The notes beneath the pieces were generated by a model, which saw only the letters and a list, made by a program, of their open reading frames with translations, was not told the DNA's origin and made no database searches. Positions 26,238-36,358 of a stretch of DNA of 64,000 nt are shown piece by piece; position 1 is the stretch's first letter; every line of letters starts with the position of its first letter. The stretch is from NCBI GenBank assembly GCA_009780915.1, contig WQZD01000006.1:1-64000 (forward strand), in the 5' to 3' direction. This stretch comes from Propionibacteriaceae bacterium (GTDB lineage Bacteria > Actinomycetota > Actinomycetes > Propionibacteriales > Propionibacteriaceae). The position numbers and the translations under genes were made by a program.

Positions 26238-26539
26238 GTCGCCCTGCTCGCATAGAGGTCGGATGCGCTGGCGGGATGTCGCGCGCCAGGCGCTGCCCAG
26301 TCCGCGAACTCGGCCGCTCCGCCTTCCATGGCGGCCAGCCGGCGTTCCAGCTCCTGCGGGGCGGGGACGGATTTTTCGGGCAACTCCACCCGAAGCAATT
26401 CGGTGAAGTACGAGACGTCGACCACCACGGCCACTGGCTGGTCCCGGCGTGTCAGGTAGATGGGCTCACCGCCCACACGGACCTGGTCGACCACCTCTGC
26501 CAAGCTGGCACGCGCATCGGAGATCGTCATGAGTTTCAT
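26234..26539 (-). CDS. Type II antitoxin, Phd/YefM family (second module)
   Basis: 101 aa: MTISDARASLAEVVDQVRVGGEPIYLTRRDQPVAVVVDVSYFTELL is the Phd/YefM domain; the Glu/Pro-rich C-terminus should bind the toxin. ATG 26539 follows a -10 box after 6 nt; ATG 26530 is a second option. Probably leaderless and autoregulated through the dyad at 26559-26582. Confidence 0.85.
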   Translation of the reverse strand: MKLMTISDARASLAEVVDQVRVGGEPIYLTRRDQPVAVVVDVSYFTELLRVELPEKSVPAPQELERRLAAMEGGAAEFADWAAPGARHPASASDLYASRAT

Positions 26540-26545
26540 GATGAT

Positions 26546-26582
26546 AGCTTATGGTATTGCGCTGAATCGTACAAAACAGCGC
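26546..26582 (-). promoter_or_regulatory. Promoter and operator dyad of the second toxin-antitoxin module
   Basis: Read on the minus strand: TTGTAC (26574-26569) and TAAGCT (26551-26546) with a 17-bp spacer. GCGCTG and CAGCGC (26559-26564, 26577-26582) form a perfect dyad overlapping the -35 box. Confidence 0.6.
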
Positions 26583-26654
26583 ACAGGGCGTCTGGGGCCT
26601 GTCTGGTCAGTCAGGGTCGGTCTGGGTCGGTCAGGGTCCCGGATCGCTCCGCGG

Positions 26655-26698
26655 CGGGACCTCAGGCGCCGTACATCACCGGAACGCCGGTCGCGGCC
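26655..26698. repeat. Copy B of the 44-bp direct repeat, within the rhodanese gene
   Basis: Includes the native stop codon and the last 11 amino-acid codons of the rhodanese gene; see copy A at 25783-25826. The three differences fall in two codons. Confidence 0.85.
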
Positions 26699-26934
26699 GA
26701 GGCGCCCATGATGCCGTAACCGGTCACGTCCGTGAAGCCCAGTGTCCGCATCTGGGTGGCGGCACGTCCGGCACGGCCTCCGCCGTTGCAGTAGACGATG
26801 AACTCGGCGTCTTTCTCGAAGCAGGAGATGTCCGACACGAACAGCGGGCCGTTGAAGTCGATGTTGATCGCGCCCTCGAGGTGGCGGTTGGCGTACTCCT
26901 CGCGGGTGCGCACGTCGATGATGTACCGGGTCAT
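26662..26934 (-). CDS. Single-domain rhodanese-like sulfurtransferase
   Basis: 90 aa. N-terminal CH2A-type motif YIIDVRTREEYANRHLEGAINI and active-site loop VYCNGGGRAGRAA with the persulfide-forming cysteine. Family members move sulfane sulfur to thiols or cyanide. ATG 26934 is chosen by homology; eight extra upstream codons are possible. Its last codons are duplicated beyond the toxin-antitoxin module next to it, which suggests it once lay immediately after purH. Confidence 0.88.
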   Translation of the reverse strand: MTRYIIDVRTREEYANRHLEGAINIDFNGPLFVSDISCFEKDAEFIVYCNGGGRAGRAATQMRTLGFTDVTGYGIMGASAATGVPVMYGA

Positions 26935-26982
26935 GCGTCCATTGTGACATATGGGCACGGGTGACCTGGCGTGGGCACGTGC

Positions 26983-28335
26983 CTACTCTGCGTCCCCGAC
27001 CCTGTCCAGGGGCAGGCGCAGTTCTTCGGGGGTGACCGCGCGTCCCTCGGCCAGGGACAGGTTGGCGCAGATGCCTACGGCGACGGCCCGTGCACCGTCG
27101 ACCCAGTCGGACGGACGACCCAGCGGGTCCTCGTCCGGGCCGACGAAGATGTCGGCCAACAAACGGTGGTCGCCACCGCCATGGGCGCTCGGACCGGCGT
27201 CCAGAATGGGGCGCTCCTCGGCGACGGCGAAATGCTTCTGGACGATCAGGTGCTCGCCGACAGGGCGCACCGTCGTGTCGGCGTCGGCACCGGCGCCACG
27301 GTAGCTGGGGTCGATGACCTCGACCTTGTCGTCCTGGAACAGCACCGCCGAACGCTCCACCACCGTCAGTTCGGCACGTCCTTGCGTACCGTTCACGCAG
27401 ACCCGGTATCCCTCCCAGGGGCTGTGGGCGTTGAGGGAGTACGACATGCTGGGACCCTTGCGGTAATCCACGACGAGGGAGGCGTTGTCCTCGGTGGTGA
27501 CCCCGGGGCCGAAGACGTCACGGTCGCGGAGGTAGCCGTCGTAGTGCTCCTGGTCGAGGTACAGGGCCTTGAGAATCGGGTCGTCGCGGAGGTCCAACTC
27601 GAAGGGGAGATGGGGTCCGTCGTGGGTGCCGCGCGGAGAATGGGGTGGCAGGCGGCGAGCCGTGGAAGATTCGGATCCGTAGAATCTCACCCCGCCCGAG
27701 GCGTAGACCCGGGTGGGGATGTCGTCGATCCACCAGTTGACGAGGTCGAAGTGGTGGGACGCCTTGTGGATGAGCAGACCGCCGCTGTTGGTCTTGTCGC
27801 GATGCCAACGCCGGAAATAGTCCGCGCCGTGGGCGGTGTCCAGCACCCACTCGAAGGCGACCGAGGTGACCTCGCCGATCTCGCCCGATTGGATGACCTC
27901 TTTCAGGGCGGAGTTGCGCGGGGAGTACCGGTAGTTGAAGGTGACGACTACGTGGCGCCTGGTCGCCTGCACGGCGTCGGCGATGGCGTGGACCGACGCG
28001 GCGTCGATGGTCAGCGGTTTCTCGGTGATCACGTCCGTCCCCGCCCTCAGGCTGCGGCAGATCATGTCGGCGTGGGTGTAGTCGGGGGAGGTGACGATGA
28101 CCCGCTCGGCGCCGGACCGGGCGAGGATCGATTCCAGGTCGTCGGGCCCGCCGGTGAGGATCCCGGAGGTGTCGTACCCCCGCTCGTCGGCCATGATCGT
28201 TTTGTGGACCTTGACGCGTCCGGGATTCACGTCGACCATGGCGACCAGGGCGGCCCGGTCTTTGTGCGGTCCGCAGATGGCGTCGACGTACATCTGGGCC
28301 CGATGCCCGCAGCCGATGATCGCGTAGGTGGTCAT
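26983..28335 (-). CDS. Gfo/Idh/MocA family oxidoreductase
   Basis: 450 aa NAD(P)-dependent dehydrogenase of sugars or inositols. The N-terminal Rossmann fold begins YAIIGCGHRAQMYVDAI. The catalytic EKPL motif is in DVITEKPLTIDAASVH, and SGGLLIHKASHHFDLVNWW carries the substrate-site His. The long C-terminal domain includes an insertion around YGSESSTARRLPPHS. ATG 28335 follows AAGGAG. It is monocistronic. The substrate cannot be told; carbohydrate genes further downstream are not adjacent. Confidence 0.88.
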   Translation of the reverse strand: MTTYAIIGCGHRAQMYVDAICGPHKDRAALVAMVDVNPGRVKVHKTIMADERGYDTSGILTGGPDDLESILARSGAERVIVTSPDYTHADMICRSLRAGTDVITEKPLTIDAASVHAIADAVQATRRHVVVTFNYRYSPRNSALKEVIQSGEIGEVTSVAFEWVLDTAHGADYFRRWHRDKTNSGGLLIHKASHHFDLVNWWIDDIPTRVYASGGVRFYGSESSTARRLPPHSPRGTHDGPHLPFELDLRDDPILKALYLDQEHYDGYLRDRDVFGPGVTTEDNASLVVDYRKGPSMSYSLNAHSPWEGYRVCVNGTQGRAELTVVERSAVLFQDDKVEVIDPSYRGAGADADTTVRPVGEHLIVQKHFAVAEERPILDAGPSAHGGGDHRLLADIFVGPDEDPLGRPSDWVDGARAVAVGICANLSLAEGRAVTPEELRLPLDRVGDAE

Positions 28336-28453
28336 GATGACTCCTTCCTCCGATGTCAGTTTATGGCGTGCGACGACGCCCCACGGCGTTGGTGTTGAGT
28401 GTTGCCATGGAATGGGGGTGCGGTGGTGGGTGTGGTGGTGGGTGTGGTGCTCG

Positions 28454-29227
28454 TCAAGCGCTCCCGAAGCGGCGTTCTCGGTCGGCGTACAGTTCGATGG
28501 CGTGCCACAGGTCCCGGCGATCGAAGTCCGGCCACAAGCGGTCGAGGAAGACCATCTCGGCGTACGCGCACTGCCAGACGAGGAAGTTGGAGGTGCGTTG
28601 TTCGCCGGAGGAGCGGATGAACAAGTCGACGTCGGGGACGTCGGGGCAGTACAGGAACTTGGCGAACCGCGACTCCGTGATCCGCTCAGGGTCGAGGTCG
28701 CCCGCGGCGGCCGCCCGTGCGATCTCGCGGGCCGCGTCGGCGATCTCGGCGCGACCTCCGTAGTTGACGCAGAACTGCAAGGTGAGGGTCGAGTTGGACC
28801 GGGTGATCTCCTCGGCCTCCTGGAGTTCCCGGATGACCGAAGCCCACAACTTTGGTTTACGTCCTGCCCAGCGTATCCGTACGCCCAGAGCGTCGAGGTC
28901 CTCACGACGGCGGTGGATGGTGTCACGGTTGAAGCCCATGAGCCAATGGACCTCGGCGGGCGAGCGTTTCCAGTTCTCCGTGGAGAAGGCGTACACCGTC
29001 AGGTACCGTACCCCCGCCTCGATGGCGCCCTCGATGACGTCGAAGAGGGCGGCCTCCCCACGTTCGTGACCGTCCGTGCGTGGCAGTCCGCGTTGCTTGG
29101 CCCAGCGTCCGTTGCCGTCCATGACGATGGCGACATGGCTCGGCACATCCGCCACCTGCGGGGGGCGCGCCCCGGACGGGTGCTGCGACGGCGGGCGTTT
29201 GGCGGGGTGGATGTAACCTGGGACCAT
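28454..29227 (-). CDS. uppS: Isoprenyl transferase (undecaprenyl or decaprenyl diphosphate synthase)
   Basis: 257 aa cis-prenyltransferase that builds the polyprenyl carrier for cell-wall synthesis. Motifs: [20 protein letters not shown] with the catalytic Asp, [27 protein letters not shown] and [22 protein letters not shown] 29227 is preceded by TAGGAT seven nt upstream and no Shine-Dalgarno, so the mRNA may be leaderless. Divergent from recO across 119 bp; the same uppS-recO pairing is common in actinobacteria. Confidence 0.94.
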   Translation of the reverse strand: MVPGYIHPAKRPPSQHPSGARPPQVADVPSHVAIVMDGNGRWAKQRGLPRTDGHERGEAALFDVIEGAIEAGVRYLTVYAFSTENWKRSPAEVHWLMGFNRDTIHRRREDLDALGVRIRWAGRKPKLWASVIRELQEAEEITRSNSTLTLQFCVNYGGRAEIADAAREIARAAAAGDLDPERITESRFAKFLYCPDVPDVDLFIRSSGEQRTSNFLVWQCAYAEMVFLDRLWPDFDRRDLWHAIELYADRERRFGSA

Positions 29228-29234
29228 AGTAGCG

Positions 29235-29240
29235 ATCCTA
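29235..29240 (-). promoter_or_regulatory. -10 box of a leaderless uppS transcript
   Basis: TAGGAT on the minus strand, 7 nt before ATG 29227. Confidence 0.4.
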
Positions 29241-29346
29241 CTGCCGACGCCCCGGGCGGGCATCCTGGGCCGACATCCTGGGTCGACGCCCGAGGCGGCC
29301 ATCCCAGGCGGCCATCCCAGGGCCGGTCACGACATGAGGAGACGAG

Positions 29347-30111
29347 ATGGGAACCTACAACGATGAGGGTGTCGTGTTGCGCACTCATCGTCTGGGCGAG
29401 GCTGACCGCATCATCACCATCTTGACGCGCAACCACGGCAAGCTACGCGGCGTGGCCAAGGGCGTCCGTCGCACCTCCTCGAAGTTCGGCGCCCGGTTGG
29501 AGCCCTTCGCCCAGGTGGACCTCCAGATTCGCGAGGGGCGCGGTCTGGACTATTTCACCTCGGTGGTGTCCAAGACGCTCTTCGGCAAGGATTTCCTCGA
29601 TGACTACGCCAGATACACATCCGCCGAGGTGATGGTCGAGGTCGCGGACAAGCTGCTCCCCGAAGAGGGGGCCCCCGCGATGCGGTTCTACTTCCTCTTG
29701 GTCGGCGCCCTGCGAGCGCTCGGGGAGGGCACGGTGGACGGCACGCGGCCACCGGCGATGATCCTCGACTCGTACATCCTGCGGGCGTCGAGTCTGGCGG
29801 GGTACGCGCCGCAGCTACAGATGTGCGCTCTGTGCGGGGCCGAGGGTCCCCATCCGTACTTCCACCCTGCCTCCGGCGGAATGGTCTGCGCCCGCTGCCG
29901 TCCCCCGGGCTCGGCGGCCCTCTCGCCCGCGACCAGCGCCTACCTCCAGGCCTTGTCGACCGGCGACTGGCCCGCCACGGCAGATGTGCCCGGCGACAGG
30001 ATCGATGAGGCGTCGGGCTTGGTGCGCGCTTTCCTCACCTGGCATCTGGAGCACTCCATCAAATCCCTGACCCACGTGACCACAGCCCCGCACGCCCCTC
30101 ATCAGACGTGA
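29347..30111 (+). CDS. recO: DNA repair protein RecO
   Basis: 254 aa recombination mediator acting with RecR in the RecF pathway. OB-fold N-terminus (EGVVLRTHRLGEADRIITILTRNHGKLRGVAKGVRR), helical C-terminus with a four-cysteine zinc site (MCALCGAEG ... MVCARC). ATG 29347 follows AGGAG. The 60 bp before it hold short repeats of the CATCCTGGG / CATCCCAGG kind. Confidence 0.93.
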   Translation: MGTYNDEGVVLRTHRLGEADRIITILTRNHGKLRGVAKGVRRTSSKFGARLEPFAQVDLQIREGRGLDYFTSVVSKTLFGKDFLDDYARYTSAEVMVEVADKLLPEEGAPAMRFYFLLVGALRALGEGTVDGTRPPAMILDSYILRASSLAGYAPQLQMCALCGAEGPHPYFHPASGGMVCARCRPPGSAALSPATSAYLQALSTGDWPATADVPGDRIDEASGLVRAFLTWHLEHSIKSLTHVTTAPHAPHQT

Positions 30112-30152
30112 GGACCATGGCCGCCGACGACGCGCGTCCCAACCTGGAATAG

Positions 30153-31484
<1,332 letters not shown>

Positions 31485-31489
31485 GTCCC

Positions 31490-31505
31490 GCCCGGCGACC
31501 CGGGC
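31490..31505. terminator. Short GC hairpin between convergent purA and AI-2E genes
   Basis: GCCCGG and CCGGGC with a CGAC loop, no U-run. A weak terminator at best. Confidence 0.3.
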
Positions 31506-31507
31506 GT

Positions 31508-32746
31508 CTATTCTGGGGCAGACGTCGAGGACCGGCGACGGCTCCGCGTGCGCGTCTTCCAGGATGACACCAACAAAGGATCATGCTCGGCTGTGGCCGG
31601 GTCGGCCGCGATGAAGGTGTTGAGCCATTGGGTACGCGGGTCGATGTCGATCAGCAGCGCTTTGACGAACAGGGTCGCAGGGATCGCCAGGAGGGCGCCG
31701 AGGGGACCGAGGATGCCGACCCAGACGAGCAGGGACAGCACGGCTGTGGTGGGAGTGATGCCCACCGCGTCGCCGGTCACCTTCGGCAGGAAGATGGTCT
31801 TGATCGCCGTGTCCATCACCCAATAACCGACGACCACCCAGACGGCCGTCCACGTCCCGTTCTCGAGCAGCGCCATGATCGTGGGCGGGATCAAGCCGAG
31901 GACGAAGCCGACGTTCGGGATGTAATTGGTGACGAAGCTGAGGATCAGCCACACGAGGGCCAGGGGAACCCCCAGCGCGACGAGCAGCCCCCAGTCGAGC
32001 ACGGCGATCACGAGCCCGAAGACGGTGGCCACCACCCAGTACTTGCGCGTGCCACGGGCGAACGAGGCCAAAGCCCACGCCAGGCGGGGATTGTGGCGTT
32101 CCCCGAGGCGCAGCATCCGGTCCGAGAACCCGGTCGAGTCGACGACCATGAAGACGAGGAGGAGGACGATGGTCGCCAGCAGCGTCACGCCGGAGGTCAC
32201 CGAGGAAGCGATGCCGCTCAAGGTGGACACGATGGACGTGATGCTGATGCCTCGTAGCTGCTCGACGGCCATGTCGACGACCTGATTGGTGTCGAGGCCG
32301 TACTGGTCGGCGAGGTCCGTCAGGCGGGACAAGGCGGCGTTGAAGGGGCCAGAGTACGCCGGTAGCTGTTGGATCAGTCGGGCGATCCCCCACACGAAGG
32401 ACCAGATCAGGCCCACGAGGATTCCCAGGGCCGCCACCCCGGCGACCAGCGACGCGACCCAGCGCGGCAGGCGGCGGGCGAGGGCGTGTTGGATGGGGAA
32501 GACGACGATGATCAGGTTGAGCGCCATGAAGGCCGCCGCGATGAGCGAGGAGACCCCATGGATGCGCTGGGCGATGGTCAGCAGGGCGGCCGCGCTCAAG
32601 AGCAGGGTCAGGACCCGTGGGATGAGCGGGCCGGAGCCGCGCGTGTCGAGGGATCCCACAGGATCGGGCACGCCCCCAGCGTCGACGGACATCTCGGATT
32701 GGGCCACGACTCTCAGTCTAGACAAGCCCATCTTCTTTTTCGGCAT
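31508..32746 (-). CDS. AI-2E transporter family protein (PerM/DUF20 type)
   Basis: 412 aa with about eight membrane spans in the AI-2E pattern: two hydrophobic hairpins, a soluble segment (residues about 140-190) and a terminal cluster with LIPPTIMALLENGTWTAVWVVVGYWVMDTAIKTIFLPKVTGDAVGITPT. The 412-aa frame starts at ATG 32746, but GTG 32707 follows TAGACT by 7 nt and could be the real, leaderless start. Substrate unknown; some relatives are ion antiporters rather than AI-2 exporters. Divergent from the LacI regulator. Confidence 0.85.
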   Translation of the reverse strand: MPKKKMGLSRLRVVAQSEMSVDAGGVPDPVGSLDTRGSGPLIPRVLTLLLSAAALLTIAQRIHGVSSLIAAAFMALNLIIVVFPIQHALARRLPRWVASLVAGVAALGILVGLIWSFVWGIARLIQQLPAYSGPFNAALSRLTDLADQYGLDTNQVVDMAVEQLRGISITSIVSTLSGIASSVTSGVTLLATIVLLLVFMVVDSTGFSDRMLRLGERHNPRLAWALASFARGTRKYWVVATVFGLVIAVLDWGLLVALGVPLALVWLILSFVTNYIPNVGFVLGLIPPTIMALLENGTWTAVWVVVGYWVMDTAIKTIFLPKVTGDAVGITPTTAVLSLLVWVGILGPLGALLAIPATLFVKALLIDIDPRTQWLNTFIAADPATAEHDPLLVSSWKTRTRSRRRSSTSAPE

Positions 32747-32871
32747 AGTGTCGTGCGCGAGTCGGATCCCCGTCCGGGTTAAGATAGCTGTGAGTTCGCC
32801 GTACGGCCCTCACGGGGACCCCGTGTCGGCGACGCAGGGCGGGTGGAGAGCCGGACACTGAAGGAAGCACC

Positions 32872-33912
32872 GTGGCGCAAACGTCGATTCGTTCCCACGA
32901 CATTCCCCGGATGAGCGACGTCGCGACAGCGGCTGGCGTCTCGTTGGGGACGGTGTCCAACGCGCTCAATCATCCGGATCGTGTCCACCCCGACACGTTG
33001 CAGCGCATACGGCAGGTCATCGACGATCTGGGCTTCGTGCGCAACGCCACCGCGCAGTCCCTGGCGGCGGGCAGTTCCACCGTGGTCGGCTTCATCGCTC
33101 TCAATCTCGCCAACACCATCTTCCTCGACATGTCCGCAGGCGCGGAGGCGGTCGCGGCGAAGTCGGGGTACTCGATCCTCTTGGCCAACTCGGGCATGGA
33201 CGTCGAGCGTCAGTCGACCTATCTCGACTTGTTCCGCCAACTCCCGGCCGCCGGTCTCCTGTTCGCCCCGATGCCGCATCTGTTGTCGGGCATGGAGCAG
33301 ATCCGTCAACGTGGCCAGCCGATCGTGCTCCTCAACGCGTCCCCGCCTGCGGCGAACCAATGCGCTGTTCTGGCCAATGACGAGCATGGCGGGTACATGG
33401 CTGCTCGCCACCTGCTCGAGCAAGGGTGCCGACGCCTGGCCTTCGCGGGGTACATCGACTCGTGGCCGCCGCTGCAGCAGCGTTACCTGGGCGCCGTCCG
33501 CGCGGTCTCAGAGACGGCTGGAGCGGTTCAATTGGAGCTGATCCCCACGCATGAGGTACGGGTCGAGGACGGTGTGGCCATCGGCCAGCGGATCCTTGAC
33601 CGTAAGCCGGAGAGACGTCCGGATGGGATCATCGCAGGCGCCGATCTCGTTGCCAATGGGATCATCGGCGCCGTGATGACATCCTCGGCCCTGCGGTTCC
33701 CCCATGACATCGCCATCATCGGGTATGACGACAACAGGTCGAGTTGGAACGCTTTAATTCCCTTGTCGACCATGGCTCAGCCAGGGCTGGAGATGGGGCG
33801 TGCGGCGGCGGAGCTCTTGATCGAGGAGATGACCCAGGCGGACTCCCACGTCCATCGGCAGGTGATGCTCGAACCGCACCTCGTCGTCCGTGATTCCTCC
33901 CGACGCCGGTAG
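32872..33912 (+). CDS. LacI-family transcriptional regulator of the rhamnoside locus
   Basis: 346 aa. The N-terminal LacI helix-turn-helix and hinge (PRMSDVATAAGVSLGTVSNALNHPDRVHPDTLQRIRQVIDDLGFVRN) precede a periplasmic-binding-like effector domain. GTG start after GAAGGAAG. It is followed by a consensus-like operator in front of the sugar ABC genes, so it probably represses them until a sugar (perhaps rhamnose or a rhamnosyl-glucoside) binds. Confidence 0.93.
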   Translation: MAQTSIRSHDIPRMSDVATAAGVSLGTVSNALNHPDRVHPDTLQRIRQVIDDLGFVRNATAQSLAAGSSTVVGFIALNLANTIFLDMSAGAEAVAAKSGYSILLANSGMDVERQSTYLDLFRQLPAAGLLFAPMPHLLSGMEQIRQRGQPIVLLNASPPAANQCAVLANDEHGGYMAARHLLEQGCRRLAFAGYIDSWPPLQQRYLGAVRAVSETAGAVQLELIPTHEVRVEDGVAIGQRILDRKPERRPDGIIAGADLVANGIIGAVMTSSALRFPHDIAIIGYDDNRSSWNALIPLSTMAQPGLEMGRAAAELLIEEMTQADSHVHRQVMLEPHLVVRDSSRRR

Positions 33913-33916
33913 CTAG

Positions 33917-33956
33917 CACTGAGCAAGCATAACGATTCCGTAACGCTTGCTCAGTG
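33917..33956. repeat. 12-bp perfect inverted repeat after the LacI-type gene
   Basis: CACTGAGCAAGC and GCTTGCTCAGTG flank 16 AT-rich bases, starting 4 nt after the stop codon. It may be a terminator without U-tail or a second regulator site upstream of the sugar promoter. Confidence 0.55.
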
Positions 33957-33960
33957 ATAC

Positions 33961-34008
33961 TTGCATCTATGAAGTGCGCCTGTCTAGGATGTGTATTGAA
34001 GCGCTTCA
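33961..34008 (+). promoter_or_regulatory. Promoter with LacI-type operator for the sugar ABC operon
   Basis: TTGCAT (33961-33966) and TAGGAT (33985-33990) are 18 bp apart. The perfect palindrome TGAAGCGCTTCA (33997-34008) has the central CG of LacI/GalR operators and covers the expected transcription start, so repressor binding would block initiation. Confidence 0.75.
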
Positions 34009-34034
34009 TTTGAAGCCATGTTCGAGGAGGAACT

Positions 34035-35354
34035 ATGCAACATCTGACCTTTTCCCATGTCCGCCTGGTCGCCGTCGGCGCGTCCGTGGCGCTCGCCCTC
34101 TCCCTAGCCGCCTGCAGCTCCGGTGGGTCGCCCACCACCACCACGAGTGCCCCCACCACGACCCAATTCGCGTTCCTCGGCCTGAACGAGAACACGACGG
34201 TCAAGGATGTCCTGACCAGCCTGCAATCCGGCGCATGTGCCAGCACGGTCGCGAATTACCCTCTCAACGCCTCTGCGTACGCGCAGGCCCAGTACGACCA
34301 GCAACTCCAACTGCTGGCCGGGCAGAACGCTCTGCCCAACCTCTTGGTGGGGCCCAACGCGCCGGCGCTCGCGGTCGAGTTGAACACCGCCGGAGACCTG
34401 GTCGATTTCAAACAGGCGCTCAGCGATGTCGGATCCCCGAACGCCCTCTTGCCCGCGGCGGCGTCCGTGGTCCAATCCCTCTATGACGGGAACCTGATCG
34501 GATTGCCCAACGAGTTCAACATCGAAGGCGTGTGGTACAACAAGAAGATCCTGTCCGACAACAACATCACCGCGCCCACCACCTGGGACCAGTTCACCCA
34601 AGCCAATGCGACTCTGCTCGCCGCTGGGGTGCAGCCGTGGTCCGTCGCCGGCAAGGGCGGGGATGGATGGAACGTCACCCGTCTGGTCGGCAACTACATC
34701 TTCCGAAGCCTGGGTCCTGACGCCATGGACAAGGTCGCCGCTGGAACCGCCAAGCTGACCGACGCCGCGTACGTCGCAGGCGCGGACGCCGTCAGCGCGT
34801 GGGGCAAGGCGGGATACTTCGGCACGGCGCCGACGTCCATCGATTACGCCACGGCCATGAACACCTTCCTCACGGGACAGGCGGCGTTCTATTACATGGG
34901 CTCCTGGGCGCTCGGCGACTTCAACAACACTGACGAGAACCAGATCGGCGCTGACAACATCGGATTCCTTCCCTTCCCCGACGTCACGGGTGGCACGGGA
35001 TCCCATGATCAGATCCCAGCCAACGCTGGCATGCCGTTGATGATGAGCAAGGCCGCCTACGGTCCTGGGTCTCAGGCCTGGTTGAAGTGCATCGCGGACA
35101 ACTATGGGTACACATCCCTGAGCGAGAAGGGTGTGATCTCCGGCTTCGCCGTGAATCAGACCATCTCCAATCTGCCGGCCCTGACTCAACAGGTTCAGCA
35201 GATCATGGCGTCCGCGCCTAGCTCTGTGCTGTGGTTCGAGGCGAAGTTCTCCGCCGAAGCGACGACGACCTCGCAGAACGACGCCGGTCCTCTCGCGGAA
35301 GGCACGATGTCTGGCGCCGACTTCATGGCCGCCGTCCAAGCCGACCTCGGCTGA
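34035..35354 (+). CDS. Sugar ABC transporter substrate-binding lipoprotein (family 1)
   Basis: 439 aa. Lipoprotein signal LVAVGASVALALSLAAC with Cys27 lipidated; Thr/Ser-rich spacer; SBP_bac_1 fold (LNTAGDLVDFKQAL, LPNEFNIEGVWYNKKIL, TTWDQFTQANATLLAAGVQPWSV, GQAAFYYMGSWALGDF). ATG after GAGGAGGAAC. First gene of the operator-controlled operon. Family-1 binders take oligosaccharides or glycosides; with GH78 and GH3 genes downstream, a rhamnosyl-glucoside or rhamno-oligosaccharide is likely. Confidence 0.93.
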   Translation: MQHLTFSHVRLVAVGASVALALSLAACSSGGSPTTTTSAPTTTQFAFLGLNENTTVKDVLTSLQSGACASTVANYPLNASAYAQAQYDQQLQLLAGQNALPNLLVGPNAPALAVELNTAGDLVDFKQALSDVGSPNALLPAAASVVQSLYDGNLIGLPNEFNIEGVWYNKKILSDNNITAPTTWDQFTQANATLLAAGVQPWSVAGKGGDGWNVTRLVGNYIFRSLGPDAMDKVAAGTAKLTDAAYVAGADAVSAWGKAGYFGTAPTSIDYATAMNTFLTGQAAFYYMGSWALGDFNNTDENQIGADNIGFLPFPDVTGGTGSHDQIPANAGMPLMMSKAAYGPGSQAWLKCIADNYGYTSLSEKGVISGFAVNQTISNLPALTQQVQQIMASAPSSVLWFEAKFSAEATTTSQNDAGPLAEGTMSGADFMAAVQADLG

Positions 35355-35476
35355 TCGGAAGCGCACGACATAAACCACCTCGTCTGGGTCTGGGTCGGAT
35401 CCTCCATCCGGCCCAGACCCGGCCGAGGGGCATCGCATGACCCCGCGCCCCACGAGTCAGGCAAAGGAGCTGACCA

Positions 35477-36358
35477 GTGAAACGTGTATTCTCAGACCGC
35501 AAGACGATCATCATCTTGTTGGCTCCGGCATTGCTCACGTACACGCTCGCCATGCTCGTCCCCATGGTGTGGTCGCTGGGGTACACCTTCTTCGACGGCA
35601 GCCTCATCCGGGGATTCACGTACACGGGTCTGAGCAATTTCACCGCGGTCTTCCATGACAGGAAAGCCGGACAAGCGATCCTGTTCACGGTGAAGTATGC
35701 CGTCACCATCACCGTCGGCCAGGTCCTCCTGGGGTACCTCCTGGCCCTGCTGTACGTGTTCTACCTCAAACGCGCCAGCAGCATCATCCGCACCTTGACC
35801 TTCTTCCCCGTCGTCCTGCCCACGGTGGCCGTCTCGCTGCTCTTCTCGAAGCTCTTCGAGATCGCTCCCACGGTGGGCCCTGTCAATTCTTTGCTGCAAG
35901 CCCTGGGGATCCACGCGATGAACTGGTTCGGATCCGGTTCCAACGCGTTCATCGTCATCGCGGCCATGGACATCTGGAGGTCCATGGGCTTCTACGGCGT
36001 GCTGCTCTACGCGGGTCTGGTCGACATCCCCGACGACGTCATCGAATCCGCTCGTCTGGACGGGGCGTCGGGATGGCGCCTCGCGCGGAACATCGTGCTG
36101 CCACTGAGCTGGCCGGTCGTGGTCTCCGCCGTCATCTTCTCGATCAACGGCACGCTGAAGGTCTTCGACTCGATCTACGCCCTCACCGGCGGCGGGCCCG
36201 GACAGCAGACGACGCCCCTGACCTTGTACATGTACCAAACGTCGTTCGCGTACGGCAAGTACGGGTACGGGTCCACGATCGCCTTGACGCTGACGATCAT
36301 GTGCCTGCTGGTCACTCTCGTGATCTTCCGCAGCTCCCGAAAGGATCTGACCGCATGA
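35477..36358 (+). CDS. Sugar ABC transporter permease (MalF/UgpA type)
   Basis: 293 aa, six spans. N-terminal signature IILLAPALLTYTLAMLVPMVWSLGYTFFD; EAA loop ESARLDGASGWRLARNIVLPLSWP. GTG start with AAAGGAGCTGA nearby. It overlaps the second permease by 4 nt. No ATPase gene is present, so a shared MsmK/MsiK-type ATPase encoded elsewhere must energise the system. Confidence 0.94.
   Translation: MKRVFSDRKTIIILLAPALLTYTLAMLVPMVWSLGYTFFDGSLIRGFTYTGLSNFTAVFHDRKAGQAILFTVKYAVTITVGQVLLGYLLALLYVFYLKRASSIIRTLTFFPVVLPTVAVSLLFSKLFEIAPTVGPVNSLLQALGIHAMNWFGSGSNAFIVIAAMDIWRSMGFYGVLLYAGLVDIPDDVIESARLDGASGWRLARNIVLPLSWPVVVSAVIFSINGTLKVFDSIYALTGGGPGQQTTPLTLYMYQTSFAYGKYGYGSTIALTLTIMCLLVTLVIFRSSRKDLTA

Noticed and set aside
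33917..33956. Second LacI-type operator
   Set aside because: Arms are 16 nt apart and lack the central CG palindrome; kept only as an inverted repeat.
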